64,000 nt of DNA, taken from the NCBI RefSeq assembly GCF_004959775.1, contig NZ_SJZG01000003.1, positions 62,001 to 126,000 on the forward strand. The letters run 5' to 3'. This DNA is from Agromyces sp. H66 (GTDB lineage: Bacteria > Actinomycetota > Actinomycetes > Actinomycetales > Microbacteriaceae). Positions 1-9,043 of the stretch are shown here, one piece after another; position 1 is the stretch's first letter; every line of letters starts with the position of its first letter. The translations under genes were made by a program, and so were the position numbers. The notes under the pieces were generated by a model. It was not told the DNA's origin. It saw only the letters and a list, made by a program, of their open reading frames with translations, and made no database searches.

Positions 1-1842
1 GCGATCGCCGGCGATGCCTGGGCCTGGACGGCGCTCGTCGGCGCGTTCCTCGGCTCGGTGCTCACCGTGGCGTACACGGCCAGGTTCCTGTGGGGCGCAT
101 TCTTCACCAAGCCGGGCGCGGGACCCACGACGTTGCACCGCACGGGCCCGCTCATCGGCGTCGCACCGGGGGTGCTCGCGATCGCGAGCCTCGTCTTCGC
201 GCTCGCCGTGCCGCTCGTCGAGCCGCTGCTCGCCGGCTACGCCGACGAGCTGCCCGGGCCGACGGAGTACCACCTCGCGCTCTGGCACGGGCTCGAACCT
301 GCGCTCGCGCTCTCGGCCGCGGTGTTCGCGCTCGGCGCCGTGCTCGTGTGGGCGCGGCGGCCGGTCGCGCGGCTGCAGGCCGCGATGCCGCACGCCATCG
401 ACTCGGGACGCGGGTACCTCGCGATCGTGGGTGCGCTCGACCGGATGGCGGCAGGCCTCACGACGTTCATCCAGGCGCGTGGCGTGGCCGGCTACGTCGC
501 CGTCATCGCCACCGTGTTCGTCGCCGGGCTCGGCGTGGCGGCCCTGCGCAATTCGACCTGGCCCGAGTCGCTGCGCCTCTGGGACCTCCCCGGCCAGCCG
601 ATCATCGCAGCACTGATCATGGTGGCGGCCATCGCCGCGGCCATCGTGCGACAGCGCATGACGGCGGTGCTCCTCGCGGGCGCCACCGGCTACGGCCTCG
701 TCCTGCTGTTCGGCACGTCCGGCGCGCCCGATCTCGCACTCACCCAGGCCCTCGTCGAGACCATCACGGTCGTCGTCTTCGTGCTCGTGGTGCGCCGGTT
801 GCCGCGGCAGGTCACCATGCGTGCTCAGGCGGTGCGCGCGCCGTTCCGCATCGCGATCGGCGTGCTCTCGGGCACCGTCATGGCGGTCATCGGGTTCGTC
901 GCGCTCGGGGCGCGCGTGCAGCCGACCATCGCCGAGGGGCTGCCGGCGCTCGCCGTCGAGGCGCACGGCAAGAACATCGTGAACGTCATGCTCGTCGACA
1001 TCCGGGCCTGGGACACGCTCGGCGAGATCTCGGTGCTCGTCGCCGTGGCGACGGGCGTCGCGAGCCTGATCTTCATCTCGGGTCGCACGGGCGGCGCGCC
1101 TCGGCTCGACGCGCCGACCTCCCGCCGCGAGCGGCTCCGCCCCCTGCCCGAGCAGGCCGACACCATGCGCGGTGCGCGGGCGAGCCTCACCGATACGGAG
1201 CACGAGACCGACGCCGCGGGAACGGCGGCGGCCACCAGGCAGACCTGGCTGCTCGCGGGGCGGACGCTCTCGCCACGCAACCGTTCCATCCTCGTCGAGG
1301 TGCTCGTGCGGCTGTTGTTCCACCCGGCGATCGTCGTCTCGGTGTACCTGCTCTTCGTCGGCCACAACGCGCCGGGCGGCGGGTTCGCCGGCGGGCTCGT
1401 GGCCGGCCTCGCCCTCGTCGCACGCTACCTCGCGGGCGGGCGATACGAGCTCGGCGAGGCGGCGCCGATCGATGCCGGCCGCCTCCTCGGCACGGGCCTG
1501 CTGGTCGCCGCGGGCACGGCGACGCTCCCCCTGCTCTTCGGTCGCACCGTGTTCGAGTCGTCCTGGCTCGAGACCGACGTGCCCGTGCTCGGCACCATCT
1601 CGATCGGCACCTCGACGCTCTTCGACCTCGGCGTGTACCTCGTGGTCGTCGGCCTCGTGCTCGACATCCTCCGCTCGCTCGGCGCCGAGATCGACCGACA
1701 GCGGGAGGACTCCGACCGACACGGCCTTCCCGACGCGATCGCCCCGGCCGACGATGCCCTCCACCCCGACACGCCGCACGACGAGCGCCGTGCGGTCGAG
1801 GCATCCCGCGCCGCCTCGGCCGACGAGGAGGCCCGCAGATGA
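1..1842 (+). CDS. mrpA: Na+/H+ antiporter subunit A fused to subunit B domain, 5' end outside window
   Basis: Largest subunit of the Mrp (Mnh) multisubunit cation/proton antiporter, a complex I-like membrane system that exports Na+ in exchange for protons. The window opens inside the gene in frame 1, so only about 613 C-terminal residues are visible. They are strongly hydrophobic with many membrane helices. The stretch GAPDLALTQALVE is typical of the MrpA C-terminal (DUF4040-like) part. The final ~140 residues, containing VGHNAPGGGFAGG, match the separate MrpB subunit of other bacteria, so this is the A-B fusion usual in actinobacteria, and no separate mrpB follows. The stop codon overlaps the mrpC start as ATGA. 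The start of the gene cannot be seen. Confidence 0.93.
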   Translation, partial: AIAGDAWAWTALVGAFLGSVLTVAYTARFLWGAFFTKPGAGPTTLHRTGPLIGVAPGVLAIASLVFALAVPLVEPLLAGYADELPGPTEYHLALWHGLEPALALSAAVFALGAVLVWARRPVARLQAAMPHAIDSGRGYLAIVGALDRMAAGLTTFIQARGVAGYVAVIATVFVAGLGVAALRNSTWPESLRLWDLPGQPIIAALIMVAAIAAAIVRQRMTAVLLAGATGYGLVLLFGTSGAPDLALTQALVETITVVVFVLVVRRLPRQVTMRAQAVRAPFRIAIGVLSGTVMAVIGFVALGARVQPTIAEGLPALAVEAHGKNIVNVMLVDIRAWDTLGEISVLVAVATGVASLIFISGRTGGAPRLDAPTSRRERLRPLPEQADTMRGARASLTDTEHETDAAGTAAATRQTWLLAGRTLSPRNRSILVEVLVRLLFHPAIVVSVYLLFVGHNAPGGGFAGGLVAGLALVARYLAGGRYELGEAAPIDAGRLLGTGLLVAAGTATLPLLFGRTVFESSWLETDVPVLGTISIGTSTLFDLGVYLVVVGLVLDILRSLGAEIDRQREDSDRHGLPDAIAPADDALHPDTPHDERRAVEASRAASADEEARR

Positions 1843-2393
1843 GCGCATCCCTCACCCTCGTGCTCGTCATGGGCGTGCTCTTCGGGGCGGGCATCGCGAC
1901 CATGATGGAGCGCAGCCTCACGCGCGTGCTCATCGGGTTCCTGCTCGTCGGCAACGGGGTCAACCTGCTCATCTATCTCATGAGCGGCACCCCCGGGCTC
2001 GCACCCATCCTCGGCGAGGGCGTCGACGGGTCCGAGATCTCCGACCCGCTGCCGCAGGCGTTCATCCTGACGGCGATCGTCATCAACCTCGGCATCACCG
2101 CCTTCCTGCTCGCGCTCCTCTACCGCAGCTGGTGGCTCGCTCAGCTGGGCGAACGCGGCGATCTCGTCGACGACGCCGCGGAGCACGTCGAAGACGCCGA
2201 GGAGACCGCCGACCTCATCCGCAGTTCCGCCGCCGACGACCAGGCTGTGCAGGAGATCATCGTGGCCAGCGACGAGGAGTTCGAGTCCGGCGACGAGGAG
2301 CTCGACCCCTCCGCGGGCGCGGGCGGTCGTGAGGAGTCCGCGAAGCGCGAGCACGATGCATCCGCTCGCCGGCCCGGGAGGAGGCGACCGTGA
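1839..2393 (+). CDS. mrpC: Na+/H+ antiporter subunit C
   Basis: Small NuoK-like subunit of the Mrp antiporter. The first ~110 residues form three membrane helices with the family signature GNGVNLLIYLMSG and a second conserved stretch DPLPQAFILTAIVI. The protein is 184 residues, longer than the ~115 usual for MrpC, because of an acidic, Asp/Glu-rich cytoplasmic tail of about 65 residues. The ATG at 1839 overlaps the mrpA stop by four bases, which implies translational coupling, so the much longer open frame upstream is not used. The tail is probably lineage-specific and its role is unknown. Confidence 0.92.
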   Translation: MSASLTLVLVMGVLFGAGIATMMERSLTRVLIGFLLVGNGVNLLIYLMSGTPGLAPILGEGVDGSEISDPLPQAFILTAIVINLGITAFLLALLYRSWWLAQLGERGDLVDDAAEHVEDAEETADLIRSSAADDQAVQEIIVASDEEFESGDEELDPSAGAGGREESAKREHDASARRPGRRRP

Positions 2394-4006
2394 ACCCCAC
2401 CGCACTCGTCCCGCTCGTCGTGCTGCTGCCCCTCCTCGGCGCGGCGGCCGCGCTCATCCTCGGCCGGCACCGGCGAGCGCAGATCGTCGTGAGCACCACG
2501 GTGCTCGCCGCCGTCGCCGCGGCCGCCGCCGTCCTCCTCGCCGAGGTCGACCGCACCGGCAGAGGCGTCTCGGTCACCGTGGGCGCCTGGCCTGCGCCGT
2601 ACGGCATCGTGCTGGTCGTCGACCGGCTGAGCGCGATCATGATCGTCATCTCCGCGCTCGTGCTGCTCGGCGTCCTCCTCTACGCCGTCGGCCAGGGCGT
2701 CGCCGACCGGCACCGCGAGACGCCGGTGTCGATCTTCCACCCCACGTACCTCATCCTGTCGGCCGGCGTCTTCAACGCGTTCATCGCGGGCGACCTGTTC
2801 AACCTCTACGTCGGATTCGAGATCCTGCTGTCGGCGAGCTACGTGCTGCTGACCCTCGGCGGCACGGGCGAGCGCATCCGCGCGGGCGTCACGTACATCC
2901 TCGTCAGCCTCGTCTCGTCGCTGTTCTTCCTGAGCGCCATCGCGCTCATCTACGGCGCGACCGGCACCGCGAACATCGCGCAACTCTCGGTGCGCCTGGC
3001 CGAGCTGCCGCAAGACGTACAGCTCATCCTGCACCTGCTGCTGCTCATCGCGTTCGGCATCAAGGCCGCGGTGTTCCCGCTGTCGTTCTGGCTGCCCGAC
3101 TCCTACCCCACCGCGCCCGCCCCGGTCACGGCGGTGTTCGCGGGCCTGCTCACCAAGGTCGGCGTCTACGCGATCATCCGCTCCGAGACGGTGATCTTCG
3201 CCGAGAACGACCTCACGACGCTGCTCATGGTCGTGGGCGGACTCACGATGCTCGTCGGCATCCTCGGCGCCCTCACCCAGGCCGACATCAAGCGCCTGCT
3301 CTCGTTCACGCTCGTGAGCCACATCGGCTACATGATCTTCGGCATCGCCCTCGCGAGCGTCGCCGGGCTCGCCGCCACCGTGTACTACGTCGTGCACCAC
3401 ATCACGGTGCAGACGACGCTCTTCCTCACCACCGGCCTCATCGAACGATTCGGCGGCGCCACGTCGATCAACCGCCTCGCCGGGCTCCTCGCGGCGTCGC
3501 CGCTGCTGGCGATCCTGTTCTTCATCCCGGCGCTGAACCTCGGAGGCATCCCGCCGTTCTCGGGCTTCCTCGGCAAGGTCGGCCTGTTCGTCGCCGGTGC
3601 GGACGCGGCCGTCGGCGCGGATGCCGCGGGCGAGATCGGCCCCGGCACCTCCGCCCCCGACTGGCTCATCTGGACGGTCATCGCGGTGGGCGCGCTCACC
3701 TCGCTCATCACGCTCTACGCGCTCAGCCGGTTCTGGAACATGGCGTTCTGGCGCGGGCGCGACGAGCTCGCCGGCTACGAGTCGGTGCTGCTCTCGTCGG
3801 TGCAGGAGGCGCCCGACGGCGGGGTGGTCACCGCCACGCGCACGACGCCGTGGCTCATGGTGGGGGTCACCACCGGCATGGTCGTGCTGACCCTCCTGCT
3901 CACCGTGTTCGCGGCTCCCCTGTTCGACCTGGCGGACCGGGCGGCCGAGAACCTGCGGGACCCCTCCGTGTACGTGTCCCTGGTCTTCCCGGGGGGTGTG
4001 GAATGA
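2390..4006 (+). CDS. mrpD: Na+/H+ antiporter subunit D
   Basis: NuoM/NuoN-like proton-translocating subunit of the Mrp complex, 538 residues and about fourteen predicted membrane helices. The conserved segments FNLYVGFEILLSASY, KAAVFPLSFWLPDSYPTAP and FTLVSHIGYMIFG, which carry the Glu and Lys residues used for proton transfer in this family, are all present. It starts with GTG at 2390 in a GTGA overlap with the end of mrpC and ends in an ATGA overlap with mrpE. The length and motifs are complete, so the protein looks functional. Confidence 0.94.
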   Translation: MNPTALVPLVVLLPLLGAAAALILGRHRRAQIVVSTTVLAAVAAAAAVLLAEVDRTGRGVSVTVGAWPAPYGIVLVVDRLSAIMIVISALVLLGVLLYAVGQGVADRHRETPVSIFHPTYLILSAGVFNAFIAGDLFNLYVGFEILLSASYVLLTLGGTGERIRAGVTYILVSLVSSLFFLSAIALIYGATGTANIAQLSVRLAELPQDVQLILHLLLLIAFGIKAAVFPLSFWLPDSYPTAPAPVTAVFAGLLTKVGVYAIIRSETVIFAENDLTTLLMVVGGLTMLVGILGALTQADIKRLLSFTLVSHIGYMIFGIALASVAGLAATVYYVVHHITVQTTLFLTTGLIERFGGATSINRLAGLLAASPLLAILFFIPALNLGGIPPFSGFLGKVGLFVAGADAAVGADAAGEIGPGTSAPDWLIWTVIAVGALTSLITLYALSRFWNMAFWRGRDELAGYESVLLSSVQEAPDGGVVTATRTTPWLMVGVTTGMVVLTLLLTVFAAPLFDLADRAAENLRDPSVYVSLVFPGGVE

Positions 4007-4659
4007 GTGCTGCGGATGCCACGACCACGCCTCCCGAGCCGCGCGACGGGCCGCCCGGGCCCACGGAGCCGCCGACCGATCCGTCGCTCTCGCGCTGGCA
4101 GGCGGTCTGGCGCCAACTCCCGCTGCTCCTGATCCTCGTGGTGCTCTGGGTCTTCCTCTGGGACCACGTCGACGTGCTCACCGTCACCACCGGGGTGCTG
4201 CTCGCGATCCTCGTGACGCGTTTCCTCTACCTGCCGCCGGTGCTCCTGAGCGGCCGCTTCAACCCGTGGCGCGGACTGCTCCTCGGCGTCCGGATGATCA
4301 TCGACGTCGTGATCGCGTCGATCCAGGTGGCCGGTCGCGCGATCTGGCCGACGTGGCAGCCGCTGAACGCGATCATCGCCGTGCAGCTGCTCACCCGGTC
4401 GGATCTCATCACGACGCTCACGGCCGAGGCCATCACGGTCGTGCCGGGCACGGTCGTGGTCGACATCGACCGGGAGCGCGGGCTGCTCTACGTGCACACC
4501 CTCGGCACGCGCACCCAGGCGGACCTCGACAAGGCGCGGGAACACGTGCTCATCGTCGAGGAGCGCATCGTGCTGGCGATGGGAACGCGCGAGCAGGCCG
4601 CCGCGGTCCGGCGCGCGCGGCGCGCCCGTCGGGACGCCGAGAAGGGAGGCGAGGCATGA
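4003..4659 (+). CDS. mrpE: Na+/H+ antiporter subunit E
   Basis: Subunit E of the Mrp antiporter, 218 residues. A Pro-rich N-terminal stretch of about 35 residues is followed by two or three membrane helices and a soluble domain containing LTRSDLITTLTAEAITVVPGT, the typical MrpE segment, then TLGTRTQADLDKAREHVLIVE. The ATG at 4003 overlaps the mrpD stop (ATGA). The C-terminus is rich in Arg and Lys. MrpE is needed for full antiport activity in other bacteria but does not itself look like a transporter. Confidence 0.92.
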   Translation: MSAADATTTPPEPRDGPPGPTEPPTDPSLSRWQAVWRQLPLLLILVVLWVFLWDHVDVLTVTTGVLLAILVTRFLYLPPVLLSGRFNPWRGLLLGVRMIIDVVIASIQVAGRAIWPTWQPLNAIIAVQLLTRSDLITTLTAEAITVVPGTVVVDIDRERGLLYVHTLGTRTQADLDKAREHVLIVEERIVLAMGTREQAAAVRRARRARRDAEKGGEA

Positions 4660-4928
4660 CCCCGCTCACGATCATGGGCCTCGCCGCCGGAGTGATGTTC
4701 GGCATCGGCGCCATCGCCGCCGTGGCCCGCATCATCCGCGGCCCCTCCATCCTCGACCGCGCGCTCGCGACCGACGTGCTGCTCGCCATCGCGATGTGCG
4801 CCCTCGGCACCGAGATGGCGATCAACCGCCACACCGACACCCTCGTGGTGCTGCTCGTGCTCGCGGTGTTCGCGATCGTCGGCTCGATCGCGATCGCCCG
4901 GTTCATCGGAAGGCAGGACGAATCATGA
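4656..4928 (+). CDS. mrpF: Na+/H+ antiporter subunit F
   Basis: Small three-helix membrane subunit of the Mrp antiporter, 90 residues, which is the usual family length. The segment RIIRGPSILDRALATDV is the MrpF hallmark. Start ATG at 4656 overlaps the mrpE stop, and its own stop overlaps the mrpG start. Together these show a single tightly coupled operon. Confidence 0.93.
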   Translation: MTPLTIMGLAAGVMFGIGAIAAVARIIRGPSILDRALATDVLLAIAMCALGTEMAINRHTDTLVVLLVLAVFAIVGSIAIARFIGRQDES

Positions 4929-5299
4929 ACGCGGCCGAGCTCGGGATCGGCGCGCTCATCCTGCTGAGCGGCTTCCTCTCGATGGCGGCCGGCGTCGGCG
5001 TGCTCCGCTTCCCCGACGTGCTCACCCGCCTGCACGCCGGCACGAAGCCGCAGGTGCTGGGGCTCGCGGTGGTGCTGCTCGCCATCGTGCTGCGGGTGCC
5101 GACGTGGGGGGTGCTGTCGACCGTGGTGCTCATCATGGCGTTCCAACTGCTCACGCAGCCCATGACCGCCCACATGCTCGGCCGATCCGCGTACCGCAGC
5201 GACCACGTGCGCTTCGACCTCCTGATCGAGGACGACCTGGGCCGCGACATCGCCGAGCACGATCGGGGTCGCGGTCAGGGCCGGAGCTCTGGCGGCTGA
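4925..5299 (+). CDS. mrpG: Na+/H+ antiporter subunit G, last gene of the Mrp operon
   Basis: Final subunit of the Mrp antiporter, 124 residues with three membrane helices. The segment GVLRFPDVLTRLHAGTKPQ is characteristic of MrpG. A short charged tail (IEDDLGRDIAEHD) follows the last helix. Start ATG at 4925 overlaps the mrpF stop. No clear intrinsic terminator is seen after it. Instead the next ~70 bases hold the remnant of an enoyl-CoA hydratase gene on the other strand. Confidence 0.92.
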   Translation: MNAAELGIGALILLSGFLSMAAGVGVLRFPDVLTRLHAGTKPQVLGLAVVLLAIVLRVPTWGVLSTVVLIMAFQLLTQPMTAHMLGRSAYRSDHVRFDLLIEDDLGRDIAEHDRGRGQGRSSGG

Positions 5300-5308
5300 C
5301 CGCGTCTG

Positions 5309-5376
5309 CCGCGTCCGGTGACGGTCGGGCGCTTCCCCGGAACGCGGCGAATCCTTCGCGGTAGTCGTCGGTGCCC
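5309..5376 (-). pseudogene. Relic of the 3' end of an enoyl-CoA hydratase (paaG-like) gene
   Basis: Reading the minus strand here gives TDDYREGFAAF, which is the same peptide as the C-terminus of the intact enoyl-CoA hydratase at 8149-8934. At the DNA level about 60 bases align with 8154-8221 with only a handful of differences and a small deletion that shifts the frame after the Phe. There is no start and no upstream part of the gene, so this is a fragment. It sits exactly between mrpG and the cell-wall-binding-repeat gene, as if that gene had been inserted next to the hydratase gene and left a decayed duplicate of the target end. Confidence 0.75.
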
Positions 5377-5386
5377 TCCGTGTCGA

Positions 5387-8032
5387 TCACTCGTCGCCGT
5401 CGTGCTGCCATTCCTCGGGCGGAAGCTCCATCCACGGCAGCTCCTCGTCGTCGTATGGTGCCGGCTTCGTCCTCCAGGTGTCGAGCGGACCCGGCGGGCC
5501 AGCCCTGAGCTGCATCTGTGGCGGCGGCGGCGTGCCCGTCGACGGCGGAGCGAACAGGGCGTCGAGTTGCGAGATGACCCCGTCGGGGATGGCGCCCTTC
5601 AGACCCGCGACGAGCACGACGCGGGGATCGGAACGCACGAGCTCCTCTGCCAGCCCCGGCGTGACGGTGGAGCCCACGAGCAGCAGCGAACCACCCGCCG
5701 CCGCAACGACCGGTCCGGCCGCGAGCGCGTCGGGGAAGTCGAGCGCCGTGGCGAGTCCCACCGTGTCCGCCGACGCGGGCGCGCCGAGGTCCCTGGCCAC
5801 CGCCAGCGCCGTCTCGTACCGGTCGGCGCCGCTCAGCCGCACCGCTTGGGGTGCGAGCTTGTCGAGGGCCGTGACGACGCCGTTGGAAATGACACCGCTG
5901 CCACCGACGATGACGATGCGCTGCGGCTTCAGGCGCTCGATCTCCTCCTTGGTCGCCGGCGAGAGCGCTGTGCCCGGCGTGAGCAGCACCGGGCCGCCCA
6001 GTTGGGCTCCGGCGGCGCCTGCGGCGAGCGCGTCGGGAAAGTTGGCACCGGTCGCCACGTAGGCCACGGGGACGCCTTCATCGAACGTGTGCTTCGAAAG
6101 CTCGGCGGCCGTCTCGTAGCGGTCGTCACCCGCCCGGCGTTCCGCGGTGACCCCAGCGGCGACGGAGGCCGCTTCCATCACGGCGTCCGACACGATCGCC
6201 CGGCCGCCCACGATCTCGAGCTTGGCGGGCGCCAGGCGCTCGAGCTCGTCGAGGACCTCCTGGGGGATCGACGGGCCCGGAACGAGCAGCACCGGCCCGG
6301 CGCCCTGGGTGGCCGCCGCGGCGGCGAGCGCGTCGGGATAGTTCGCCCCGGTCGCGAGGTATGCCACGGGCACGCCCACGGGTCCATCGCCTGGGAATGC
6401 GTACTTCGAGAGTTCCACGGCGGTCTCGTAGCGGTCGGCTCCTCCGATGCGGGTCGTGTCCGCATCCTGCGACAGGCCCTGGAACTTCCCGAACAGGTTC
6501 GTCGTCATGGTGCGCACCGTCTGCTGAGCGGCTGGACCGTCGCCGAGCAGCCCACGTGGGTAGCGGAGGGTGCCGGCGCTGAAGACGAGGGCGCCCGATG
6601 GCGCCTGGTAGAGGGTGGCCTCCTGAGGCCCGACCCTGTTCCCGTAGATGCGCTCCGCGTAGTACGAACTGGCGAGCACCGCCGTCGTGGTGCCTTCGAG
6701 TCGTGCCGGTTCGGGGTAGTACGGCAGACGCCGGTCCACCTCGATGCCGACCAGCATCGGGATCTGGGACCCGTTGTTGAGGCCGGTGCCCCGATAGAAC
6801 CAATGGTCCGCCTGCGAGACGACCCAGGGCTCGTCGTAGCGGGTCATCCCGATGGCCTCGTCCCACATCTGACCCATGAGCGTCTGCTCGGGGCGCGGGG
6901 TGTCGAGGTACCGGAACCGCACCGTGGCGTCGGCGCCCGTCACGGGGTCGATCGCGGGGTCCCGGTAGACGACCATCACTCGGTCTGGTGTCCCTCCCGC
7001 CGACGGCTCCATGCGCACCTGCCAGTAGACGTTGTTCGCACCGAAGAACGCGAGGTCGACGCCCGAATCGCGTGCCTTCTCGGCCGCGGTGAACATGTCG
7101 CCCGTCCAGTACTCGTCATGGCCTACCGAGACCATGCCGACCTGTTCGCTGAGCAGGTCGGGCCGGTTGTGCAGATCCATGTCGGTCGCGTATGTCATGT
7201 CGAAGCCGCGGGACTCGGCGTACCGGATCATCGGGGCGTCGTCAGTCATGACGAAGCCCGCCCCCGACTCCGAGTACGGCCGGTCGAAGCTCGCCTTGAC
7301 CGCCCCGGTGCCTCCGCTGACCGTGATCGCACCGTACGAGTTGTAGGGATAGAGGCTCTTGCCCGTCAGCCCGTTGTCTGGGAAGTTGTTGTACGCCTGC
7401 GTGGTGAGCGTCGACTGCAGGTGCACGATGGCGTTCTTCTTGGCGTCATCCCGCACGACGAACGAGACGTAGTTCTGCATGGTGCCACGAGTCAGCACGA
7501 CGACGTACACGCCGGTGGTCCAGTCGGCTTCCGTCTGGATGGTGAAGCCGCTCTTGCTCTCGTCCCATGGGCACGTGATCATGCCCGTGTTGGGCGACGT
7601 CTGCGTCTCGCATCCGGGCTGCGACCCGGCCTGGAAGGTCCCGCTGGCCATCGCGCGCCCGCCCAGCCCCTGGTACCAGCCGAGGCGGTACACGCCGTAA
7701 CTCGCCGTGCCGGGCGATGCCACACGCACGCGCACGCCGATGGACTCGCCCTTGTTCACGCTCGCGGCCGTCGCGTACCCCTTGATCGCCATGTTGGTGT
7801 CGTTCGCCAGCGTGTACCCGTTCCACGGCAGACGCCACGCCGAAGTACCGCCCTTCCGGTTCTCGAGGACGATCTCGTTCGTCGCGGGCACTGCGGAAGT
7901 GGTCTCCACCGCGGTCGACGCCGGCGTGGCAGCCGACTGCGTGAGCGACGACGCGAGCGCCGGACCGGAGCCGAGGAGCAACATGACCGCGGTGAGACAG
8001 GCAACGAGGAACGTGATGGGGCGTGGGGTCAT
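5387..8032 (-). CDS. Secreted protein: dimethylformamidase-like domain plus three cell-wall-binding repeats
   Basis: Predicted exported cell-surface protein of 881 residues. I chose the ATG at 8032 because it directly opens a signal peptide (MTPRPITFLVACLTAVMLLL, then an AxA cleavage region) and has GGAAG upstream. A farther in-frame ATG at 8104 would place 24 unlikely residues in front. The first ~530 residues after the signal resemble the C-terminal domain of the N,N-dimethylformamidase large subunit (SVGHDEYWTGDM, then DLAFFGANNVYWQVRMEP). The rest is three ~100-residue cell-wall-binding type 2 repeats, each with a GADRYETA-like opening, a FPDALAA-like core and a VGG-type turn. The substrate is unknown. 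The relic at 5309-5376 suggests the gene arrived by insertion. Confidence 0.85.
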   Translation of the reverse strand: MTPRPITFLVACLTAVMLLLGSGPALASSLTQSAATPASTAVETTSAVPATNEIVLENRKGGTSAWRLPWNGYTLANDTNMAIKGYATAASVNKGESIGVRVRVASPGTASYGVYRLGWYQGLGGRAMASGTFQAGSQPGCETQTSPNTGMITCPWDESKSGFTIQTEADWTTGVYVVVLTRGTMQNYVSFVVRDDAKKNAIVHLQSTLTTQAYNNFPDNGLTGKSLYPYNSYGAITVSGGTGAVKASFDRPYSESGAGFVMTDDAPMIRYAESRGFDMTYATDMDLHNRPDLLSEQVGMVSVGHDEYWTGDMFTAAEKARDSGVDLAFFGANNVYWQVRMEPSAGGTPDRVMVVYRDPAIDPVTGADATVRFRYLDTPRPEQTLMGQMWDEAIGMTRYDEPWVVSQADHWFYRGTGLNNGSQIPMLVGIEVDRRLPYYPEPARLEGTTTAVLASSYYAERIYGNRVGPQEATLYQAPSGALVFSAGTLRYPRGLLGDGPAAQQTVRTMTTNLFGKFQGLSQDADTTRIGGADRYETAVELSKYAFPGDGPVGVPVAYLATGANYPDALAAAAATQGAGPVLLVPGPSIPQEVLDELERLAPAKLEIVGGRAIVSDAVMEAASVAAGVTAERRAGDDRYETAAELSKHTFDEGVPVAYVATGANFPDALAAGAAGAQLGGPVLLTPGTALSPATKEEIERLKPQRIVIVGGSGVISNGVVTALDKLAPQAVRLSGADRYETALAVARDLGAPASADTVGLATALDFPDALAAGPVVAAAGGSLLLVGSTVTPGLAEELVRSDPRVVLVAGLKGAIPDGVISQLDALFAPPSTGTPPPPQMQLRAGPPGPLDTWRTKPAPYDDEELPWMELPPEEWQHDGDE

Positions 8033-8148
8033 GATGCTTCCGAGTAGGGTGTCCCCACCCGTCGACGGGGTGGTGCGGAGATGACTCGAGCCTACGTGCG
8101 TCACTCCCGGCTCAGGCGAAATGTCCCCCGAACTGGGCGCAACCGCCG

Positions 8149-8934
8149 TCAGCCGCGGCCGGTGAAGGTCGGCGTGCGCTTCTCCTGGAACGCGGCGAAT
8201 CCCTCGCGGTAGTCGTCGGTGTCGCAGAGCGCCGCCTGGGCGCGGTTCTCGTGCGCCATGGATCCCCAGAGGCCGAGGCGCTCGTCCCGCAGCTCGGCGA
8301 CGAGCCGCTTCGACGCCGCGAAGGCGAGGGTGGGGCCGGATGCCGCGGCACGGGCCGCCGCGCGGGTGGCATCCGTCACCTCATCGGCGGGGAACACCTG
8401 CGAGAACATGCCCGCGGCCACGGCCTCGGATCCCGACATCAGGCGTCCGGTCACGATGAGGTCCATGGTGCGGTGCGCGCCGAGCCGCTCGACGAAGAGC
8501 GCGTGCCCGCCGGAGTCGAGCGTCGCGCCGAGGTTCTTGAACGGCGAGCCGATCTTCGCGGAGTCGGCGACGTACACGATGTCGCTCGCGATGAGCAGTC
8601 CGAGCCCGACGCCGAGGCACGCGCCGTGCGCGACCGCGAAGGTCGGCACCGGGATGCGCGACATCCGCTTGAGCAACGGCTCGACCTTGCCGCCGAGGTA
8701 GCGCAGCACGTCGTCGTCGCGCGGGTCGACACCCGAGATGTCGCGGCCGGCGCAGAACGCGCGGCCCTCGCCGCGGAGGACGAGCGCCCGCACGCGTCCC
8801 TCGGCTGCCGCGGCCTCGGCCTCTTCGTACGCCTCGTCGAGCTCGGCCAGCGCCGACTCGTCGAGCGCGTTGAGCTTGTCGGGTGCGTTGAGCACCACCT
8901 CGGCGACGCCGTCGTGGATCTCGAGCTCGATCAT
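8149..8934 (-). CDS. paaG: Enoyl-CoA hydratase/isomerase, PaaG-like
   Basis: Crotonase-family protein of 261 residues. The oxyanion-hole segments are visible as AFCAGRDISG near residue 60 and HGACLGVGLGL near residue 105. Next to paaEDCBA the likely role is PaaG, which isomerises the ring-1,2-epoxide of phenylacetyl-CoA to the oxepin form. A general enoyl-CoA hydratase is the alternative, and sequence alone does not settle it. It lies 109 bases beyond paaE on the same strand, separated by a hairpin, so it is probably the distal gene of the paaABCDE transcript. Its 3' end has a degraded copy at 5309-5376. Confidence 0.8.
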   Translation of the reverse strand: MIELEIHDGVAEVVLNAPDKLNALDESALAELDEAYEEAEAAAAEGRVRALVLRGEGRAFCAGRDISGVDPRDDDVLRYLGGKVEPLLKRMSRIPVPTFAVAHGACLGVGLGLLIASDIVYVADSAKIGSPFKNLGATLDSGGHALFVERLGAHRTMDLIVTGRLMSGSEAVAAGMFSQVFPADEVTDATRAAARAAASGPTLAFAASKRLVAELRDERLGLWGSMAHENRAQAALCDTDDYREGFAAFQEKRTPTFTGRG

Positions 8935-8978
8935 TCAGGTTCCTCTCTCTGCGTGCTCCGCCGAGCGCGTGCGGATGC

Positions 8979-9012
8979 GACCAGCGCGTTCGCGTACGCG
9001 AGCGCGTTGGTC
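8979..9012. repeat. Hairpin between paaE and paaG
   Basis: Imperfect inverted repeat with 15-base arms (13 of 15 pair) and a short centre, GACCAGCGCGTTCGC against GCGAGCGCGTTGGTC. It lies in the 109-base gap between paaE and paaG. It could lower read-through into paaG or protect the upstream mRNA end. No T-run follows on the minus strand, so it is not a classical terminator. Confidence 0.5.
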
Positions 9013-9043
9013 GGAAGTGCACGCGCTCGCGAGACGGGTGAGG

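Noticed and set aside
5318..8047. A 909-residue open frame on the plus strand opposite the surface-protein gene
   Set aside because: It is an Arg/Gly/His-rich mirror frame created by high G+C content. The minus-strand frame has a signal peptide and recognised repeats.
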